Source: Gammaproteobacteria bacterium (GTDB taxonomy: Bacteria; Pseudomonadota; Gammaproteobacteria; GCA-002705445; GCA-002716945). Taken from it: a stretch of 33,479 nucleotides of DNA. The stretch spans positions 68,731-102,209 of the forward strand of contig JAURQW010000016.1 in the NCBI GenBank assembly GCA_030835925.1, in the 5' to 3' direction. Below, piece after piece: positions 28,563 through 33,479 of this stretch. The stretch's first letter is position 1. Each line of letters starts with the position of its first letter. The position numbers and the translations under genes were made by a program. The notes under the pieces are model-generated. The model was not told the origin of the DNA, did no database searches, and saw only the letters and a list, made by a program, of their open reading frames with translations.

Positions 28563-29468
28563 TTATTGAATAGAAATATTAGTTTCTTTGACATTATGAT
28601 TAAGGAAAGAATTGACAATTTGATCAGAAATATTTTCATTAATTATTGATTGCATTCCTCTCCAAGCTGGAATGCTGTTTACCTCAATAATATAATTTTT
28701 ATCATTAGATTTAATTATATCAACACCGCAAAAAGGTATGTTTATGGTTTCAGCAGCCTTAATGGCAACATCAATTAGATCTTTATCAAATTTTACAGAT
28801 ACACACTTGCCACCTCTAGAATAATTGTTTATATATGAATTACCATACCTTGCCATTGTATATGTTTTATAACTACTTCCAGATTTTATGACTAATACTC
28901 TGTAATCATGGGATGGTTCAGTCTCAAGAAATTCTTGAATATAATAAATACTAGAATCATTAGAAATTTTCTTAAAATCATTAATATTACTAATTTTAAC
29001 TATATTTTCTCCTTGTGACCCAAAAAGAGGTTTAAAAATAAGACTATGTTTTTTTAATAAGTTTTTTGTATTCTCTATTGAGCTATCAATATCTCTAAAG
29101 ATCCATGTCTTAGGAGTTAGTAGATTTGCCTCTTTAAGTCTAATACTTGTAAGCGACTTATCTACGGTAGTCTCGATACTCTCAGAAGTATTCATGACAT
29201 TAATATTATTTGACTCAAAAATTTTAAGAATGTTAAGGTTAATAATTACTTGTTCTAATGTACCGCCAGGTACATGTCTAACAAAAACATCTGTGAAATC
29301 ACTTAACTCTTTATTATTTAAAAATACCTTGTTTGCGCTATCTTCAATTCTTATAGAGAGATCTTCTAGACATGCAGATTCTACAGTTACATTATTCTTT
29401 TTAAAAGATTTATATAGCTGAGAATAATGCCAGCCTTTTAGGTCGGTAAGAATGAGTACTTTTCTCAT
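28563..29468 (-). CDS. RimK-family ATP-grasp ligase
   Basis: 301 aa; VDKSLTSIRLKEANLLTPKTW, FKPLFGSQGENIVKI, CGVDIIKSNDKNYIIEVNSIPAWRGMQ. Confidence 0.82.
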   Translation of the reverse strand: MRKVLILTDLKGWHYSQLYKSFKKNNVTVESACLEDLSIRIEDSANKVFLNNKELSDFTDVFVRHVPGGTLEQVIINLNILKIFESNNINVMNTSESIETTVDKSLTSIRLKEANLLTPKTWIFRDIDSSIENTKNLLKKHSLIFKPLFGSQGENIVKISNINDFKKISNDSSIYYIQEFLETEPSHDYRVLVIKSGSSYKTYTMARYGNSYINNYSRGGKCVSVKFDKDLIDVAIKAAETINIPFCGVDIIKSNDKNYIIEVNSIPAWRGMQSIINENISDQIVNSFLNHNVKETNISIQ

Positions 29469-30433
29469 TTATTAAATGATGCATCTATTAATTCAAGATT
29501 CGTATTGCCTTCAATAAAGGTTTTTCCTGTCTTTAGTGTTGAAACTATAACTTTTGCTGGGCTGAATAAGAGTTTATCAATCTTATAAAAATCATATTTA
29601 TATTCTTTAAATATATCTGCGAATGGTTTTCCATAATCTGAAGATGTAGAGCTTGGCAGTCTTTTTGCTAACTCAAAAGCTTCATCGTCTGGAACATCAA
29701 CAAATAAATGAACAGTTCCTCCATACAATATTGCGTCATTTGTCCTTCCCATACCTATCAAGAAATCCGGGGCCGGCGGAGGTACTGGGGCAGACCCAAA
29801 ACCATCAACAACTTTATCCAAAGGAAATCCTATTTCATGGAGCTTATGCATGCCAACCTCCAAAACTCTTCCAACAACTTGAACGCTGCCCGATAAAGAC
29901 TTGGTCGGGGTCAGGATTATTGTTAAGTTCTTCTCACTTACTCCACAGTCTGTTGAAATTTTATCAATTATTTCTTGTGGCGGATTTCTATCCACCTCCA
30001 ACACTACAACTGTAGAGTAGAATTTGTCCGAATAGTCTAAATCTTTGAATAAATCCTCTTTAAGCGCTAAAGCTCTACACGGGCCCGATCCTAATGCATT
30101 AAAATTATCTTCCTCTTTAACGAATGATAGGTTCCAACCTGCATACTGACTAGCTAAACAACTCAAAACTGGATTAGTGCTACTGACATTAATGGTTAAT
30201 GGCCAATTATCTGTGTTTGATGTCATCGTTAAATCAACTTTACCCAAACCACCCATGCAAATCTCTGTGATGAGTCTTCCCGACTCTAAACAACCATTAT
30301 AGTTAATACCTGCATCAACTATTTTGGCTCCACCCTCTGAAGTATGCACACCAATGTTTAGCTGATCAGCTTTTTCGAGTAGTTTTTCAACCAAGGGTTT
30401 TACAGTCTTATTTATACTTATTTTGTCATTCAT
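29465..30433 (-). CDS. mch: Methenyl-H4MPT cyclohydrolase
   Basis: 322 aa; AGINYNGCLESGRLITEICMGGLGKV, SQYAGWNL, LGSGPCRALA, GFGSAPVPPPAPDFLIGMGRTNDAILYGG. Confidence 0.95.
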   Translation of the reverse strand: MNDKISINKTVKPLVEKLLEKADQLNIGVHTSEGGAKIVDAGINYNGCLESGRLITEICMGGLGKVDLTMTSNTDNWPLTINVSSTNPVLSCLASQYAGWNLSFVKEEDNFNALGSGPCRALALKEDLFKDLDYSDKFYSTVVVLEVDRNPPQEIIDKISTDCGVSEKNLTIILTPTKSLSGSVQVVGRVLEVGMHKLHEIGFPLDKVVDGFGSAPVPPPAPDFLIGMGRTNDAILYGGTVHLFVDVPDDEAFELAKRLPSSTSSDYGKPFADIFKEYKYDFYKIDKLLFSPAKVIVSTLKTGKTFIEGNTNLELIDASFNK

Positions 30434-30436
30434 AAT

Positions 30437-31504
30437 TTAAATAACTATATCATAAAAGCTATAGTAATCTCCTAATTTTGATATATTTTCTCTAAGTTTA
30501 GATATTAATTCTGATTCTGAAGGCGCGCTGAGATATATAGAAAATATTGGGTCACCTGCATTAATATGTTCCCCTTCTTTTGGTATATTAGTCATCCAAT
30601 TCTCATCTAGATATTTCTTGAAAAAAAAATCCTCCTTTGCAAATAAGTGAACAAAACCATATGATATTTGTTTAATACATGATAATTGGCTAAGCGAGAC
30701 ATCATCTTCATTTATATGTAATCGCAATAATCTATTATCATTTATATCATTATATATTTTAAATGTTGATGTTATTCTTGGGTTAATATCTAAAATATAA
30801 ACATCATTTTTAATTATTTTAAAGTCGATATTATTATACCCTCTTAAAGACAAATCTAAAGCCAAACCATTAAAAGCTGGGATAGTCTTTTGAAGAGTTT
30901 CAGTTGGCTTAATCGATATTGCTCCAGCATGTACAAAAGGGTGATCTGGAAAACTTTTGAGCAATAAGAGATTATTAAATCCTAAAAATTTAAACCCATC
31001 TTCATTGCAAAAAAAAGAGATAGAAAAAGTCTTTCCTGGTAAATATTTCTGTTTATAGTGACTCAATTCAGATTTAGCTTTCAAACTAATTCCACAACCA
31101 CCAGAACCATATAAGGGTTTCCAAATAAACTTATTATCGACTGATCTATCTTGCTCAAAGTCTTCAGGTCTTTTAAGATTATGAGCTTCAAAAATATTTT
31201 TCAAAGAACCTAAGTTGTATATCTTGGTTAAGATGTGCAAATTATTACCTTTTACTACAAGTTTTTTCATGAGTAAATCATAAATACTCTTTTTGTTTTC
31301 AAGGCCAGAGCCATAAACAAGATAAGATGAACCATGATTTGATAATACGTTGTTAATAAAATTTTTGATAAAATCTAGATCTTGTAGTTTTTGAATATTT
31401 CTATGATTAAATTCATCAATAGCATAAGTAGTATAGTTTAATTCTGATAACTTATTTTCTAAATAAGACGTATCAGAATTTACCAATACTATTGCTCTAG
31501 ACAT
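30437..31504 (-). CDS. ATP-grasp protein of the H4MPT gene set (OrfY-like)
   Basis: 355 aa; FIWKPLYGSGGCGISLK, KTFSISFFCNEDG, DVYILDINPRITSTF; TAATG coupling with mtdB. Confidence 0.75.
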   Translation of the reverse strand: MSRAIVLVNSDTSYLENKLSELNYTTYAIDEFNHRNIQKLQDLDFIKNFINNVLSNHGSSYLVYGSGLENKKSIYDLLMKKLVVKGNNLHILTKIYNLGSLKNIFEAHNLKRPEDFEQDRSVDNKFIWKPLYGSGGCGISLKAKSELSHYKQKYLPGKTFSISFFCNEDGFKFLGFNNLLLLKSFPDHPFVHAGAISIKPTETLQKTIPAFNGLALDLSLRGYNNIDFKIIKNDVYILDINPRITSTFKIYNDINDNRLLRLHINEDDVSLSQLSCIKQISYGFVHLFAKEDFFFKKYLDENWMTNIPKEGEHINAGDPIFSIYLSAPSESELISKLRENISKLGDYYSFYDIVI

Positions 31505-32394
31505 TAGACATTTTTTTGAGCAAACTCAAAAGCATGTTCAAAATGCAAATATACAGGCTTGTCTGAATTACGCATCAATTTCAAGCATTCATGCTGCGAC
31601 TTATATTTTACATTTCCAATTGCTAGAGCGCCAATACCATAACATCCTGAATTTGAATTCTTCATTTCTACTACATTATCCATGGCGTCTACTCCTGCAA
31701 TACCTGCAGGTGGAACAGCATTTACATCTGCACATATTTTTAAATTACTAGCATTTGCAATCAAAGTATCATCCATCAATTGAATACCTGCTGCACCTGT
31801 ATTAAAAACTACATCAGCATCAGACAAAAAATCCGCTTTTTCAGCATCTACGGCTCCAGTAACTGACTTAGATCCATATTTATCATTACATATTCCAGCA
31901 ATAGTCTCAGCCTTTTCTAAACTTCTTCCAACCAGTAATACATCATTTCCAGCTTTTGCGCTGATAACAGCAGATGCAACACCAACGGGCCCAGTACCAC
32001 CGAGAATCACAACTTTTTTTCCTGAAAAGTTTTCAGAAAACTTATCCTTCAAAGCCTTCTCAGTTATAGCAACCATTCCTGCAGCAGTAGTAAATGCACC
32101 ACTTGGATCAGCAAATACTGGAACCTCAAAAGGTGGAACCATGTGCTTCTTTGCCTCAACAATCATATCCATTGCTAAGTGACTGTCTCTGCCTCCTATG
32201 AAAATGCCAGTTTTTTTTAGCGCTGAGGGAGATCTGGAAAATATTGTATCTTGGACAAGAGCCTGAATCTCATCCATGCTAACATCAGTATATGGAATTA
32301 TAGAATCCCAGCCTGCATCAAAAGCCATATTAGCATCGAAAGGGCTCGTGTTTTTTTCTGACGTTATCATATGTAATAAAAAAGGTTTTTCCAT
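31504..32394 (-). CDS. mtdB: NAD(P)-dependent methylene-H4MPT dehydrogenase
   Basis: 296 aa; DAGWDSIIPYTDV, FADPSGAFTTAAGMVA, VVILGGTGPVGVASAVISA, CADVNAVPPAGIAGVD. Confidence 0.93.
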   Translation of the reverse strand: MEKPFLLHMITSEKNTSPFDANMAFDAGWDSIIPYTDVSMDEIQALVQDTIFSRSPSALKKTGIFIGGRDSHLAMDMIVEAKKHMVPPFEVPVFADPSGAFTTAAGMVAITEKALKDKFSENFSGKKVVILGGTGPVGVASAVISAKAGNDVLLVGRSLEKAETIAGICNDKYGSKSVTGAVDAEKADFLSDADVVFNTGAAGIQLMDDTLIANASNLKICADVNAVPPAGIAGVDAMDNVVEMKNSNSGCYGIGALAIGNVKYKSQHECLKLMRNSDKPVYLHFEHAFEFAQKNV

Positions 32395-32414
32395 CTTAAG
32401 TCTCCATTTATGCT

Positions 32415-33364
32415 TTATTTACGTACTATCTTAAAACCCGAGTTCCATGGGCTAACGATATTTAATTGTACATTATTATACACGTTAAATTTATTTTGGA
32501 TAATACTTAAGAGCTCTTTAGCATGTAAATTTGATTCAACAAAGATATATGACATAGGACCCCAAGAGCTCTGTCCCATACCGATATTGTCATAATTTTT
32601 GATATACTTCATAATATTTGATATTGCAGGGCTCAAATACATCCCATTTTGTTTATCTGAATAAAAACCAGCAGTAATGCTCTGAAATTCAGTCAAATTT
32701 TTAGAAAAGTTTTGAAAATCCTTATAAACAATGGATGGAATGATGCCTCTAAGCAAAATACTGGATAATTCTGATTTTTTGTGACTTGCTCTATTATTTT
32801 TTTCAAAAAATTCCTTTTCTATATGTCCAGATGTACCTTTTAAATCCAAATCATTTAGAATTATAACTCTCCAATCTTTCGGAAAATTTGATGAGAACAT
32901 TGCTTTGGGTAATAGTTTTTCTTTTTTGCAAGCATCTACTACGAAACCACCATTTTTAAATATAGAAATCCCGGTGCCGGATCGTTGTCCTCTGTTATAA
33001 ATCTGAGCAATCTCATCAACACTCATTTTAAGATTTAAAAACTTACATAACGCTACACCTAAAGATAATGATAATTGTGAACCTGAACCAAGTCCCACAT
33101 GTGATAGAGGTTTACTGACAGTATTAATTTCAAAATGACTTTGGATTTTCATAGAATCTAAAAATTTAGAATAGGTGACATATATTTATTAGGTAAGTCA
33201 GAAATAAGTTTTTTAGAATGCTTGACAGATATTACTGTTTTATTTGAGTTGATAGCCAACCCCATACTTCCATATTTGTAGCCATATATATCATCAAAGC
33301 CATAGAAACCAAGATGTAATCTAGATGGCGATGTTATTATCAATTCTTTTCTTTTCTCAGTCAT
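32415..33364 (-). pseudogene. mptG: Beta-ribofuranosylaminobenzene 5'-phosphate synthase (GHMP superfamily), frame split in two (N part 33158-33364, C part 32415-33152 in the -1 frame)
   Basis: N part LIITSPSRLHLGFYGFDDIYGYKYGSMGLAI; C part LSHVGLGSGSQLSLSLGVAL, NRGQRSGTGISIFKNGGFVVDA. Adding one T to the coding-strand run rejoins them as …NKYMSPILNFLDSMKIQSHFEINTVSKPLSHVGLGSGSQ. May be functional via frameshifting, or a sequence error, rather than a true pseudogene. Confidence 0.85.
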
Positions 33365-33424
33365 AAGTATCTTTCAATATATTTTACGTACATATTTTAT
33401 ACCTTTTATATACAAAGTGACATG

Positions 33425-33454
33425 GTTATAATGTAGAATATATTCATATGACAA
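33425..33454 (-). promoter_or_regulatory. Candidate promoter of the mptG-mtdB-mch operon
   Basis: Minus strand TTGTCA (33454-33449), 18-nt spacer, TATAAC (33430-33425). Confidence 0.35.
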
Positions 33455-33479
33455 GCCATAATAAAATTATTGATCTCGT
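33448..33479 (+). CDS. Possible 5' end of a divergent CDS (MTSHNKIIDL…)
   Basis: ATG with 10 further open codons to the window edge; about 83 bp from the mptG start. Too short to identify. Confidence 0.25.
   Translation, partial: MTSHNKIIDL

Noticed and set aside
29653-30015. Plus-strand 120-aa ORF (and 29708-29896) antisense to mch
   Set aside because: Shadow of conserved mch coding sequence; low-complexity translation.
19275-33364. H4MPT island as a defence or mobile island
   Set aside because: No mobility genes or flanking repeats were found; composition by eye resembles the rest of the window.
1-33479. CRISPR arrays, transposases, integrases, phage genes, tRNA or rRNA genes
   Set aside because: None seen by eye; the window is dense with housekeeping and C1-metabolism genes. 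A tRNAscan or IS database search was not possible.

Overview
This AT-rich, gene-dense window looks proteobacterial, probably from a gammaproteobacterial-type methylotroph (inferred from gene content only). It has two main blocks. Left block (about 55-16,966, minus strand): a dcw peptidoglycan/division cluster read as mraZ - mini J-domain ORF - rsmH - ftsL - ftsZ - ftsI - murE - murF - mraY - murD - ftsW - murG - murB - ddl - ftsQ - ftsA - lpxC. Three things are unusual here. ftsZ lies between ftsL and ftsI instead of after ftsA. murC is absent between murG and murB. A 66-aa J-domain protein is coupled between mraZ and rsmH. RNase P RNA (rnpB), a SAM methyltransferase and a DusA-like gene follow. 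Right block (about 19,275-33,364): a tetrahydromethanopterin (H4MPT)/methylofuran C1-transfer and cofactor-biosynthesis island. It contains mobA, a DmrB-like flavoprotein, a DHPS-like protein, DUF447, mfnB, pabB-like, MfnF-like and MfnD-like genes, a HisA-like gene, fae, a CitG-like gene, a RimK-like ATP-grasp, mch, a further ATP-grasp, mtdB and mptG. The mptG reading frame is split by an apparent 1-nt shift at a short A/T homopolymer. The best candidates for new biology are the J-domain gene inside dcw, the ftsZ relocation with no canonical ftsI start codon, and the unassigned enzymes of the H4MPT island (HisA-like, CitG-like, DUF447, ATP-grasps).
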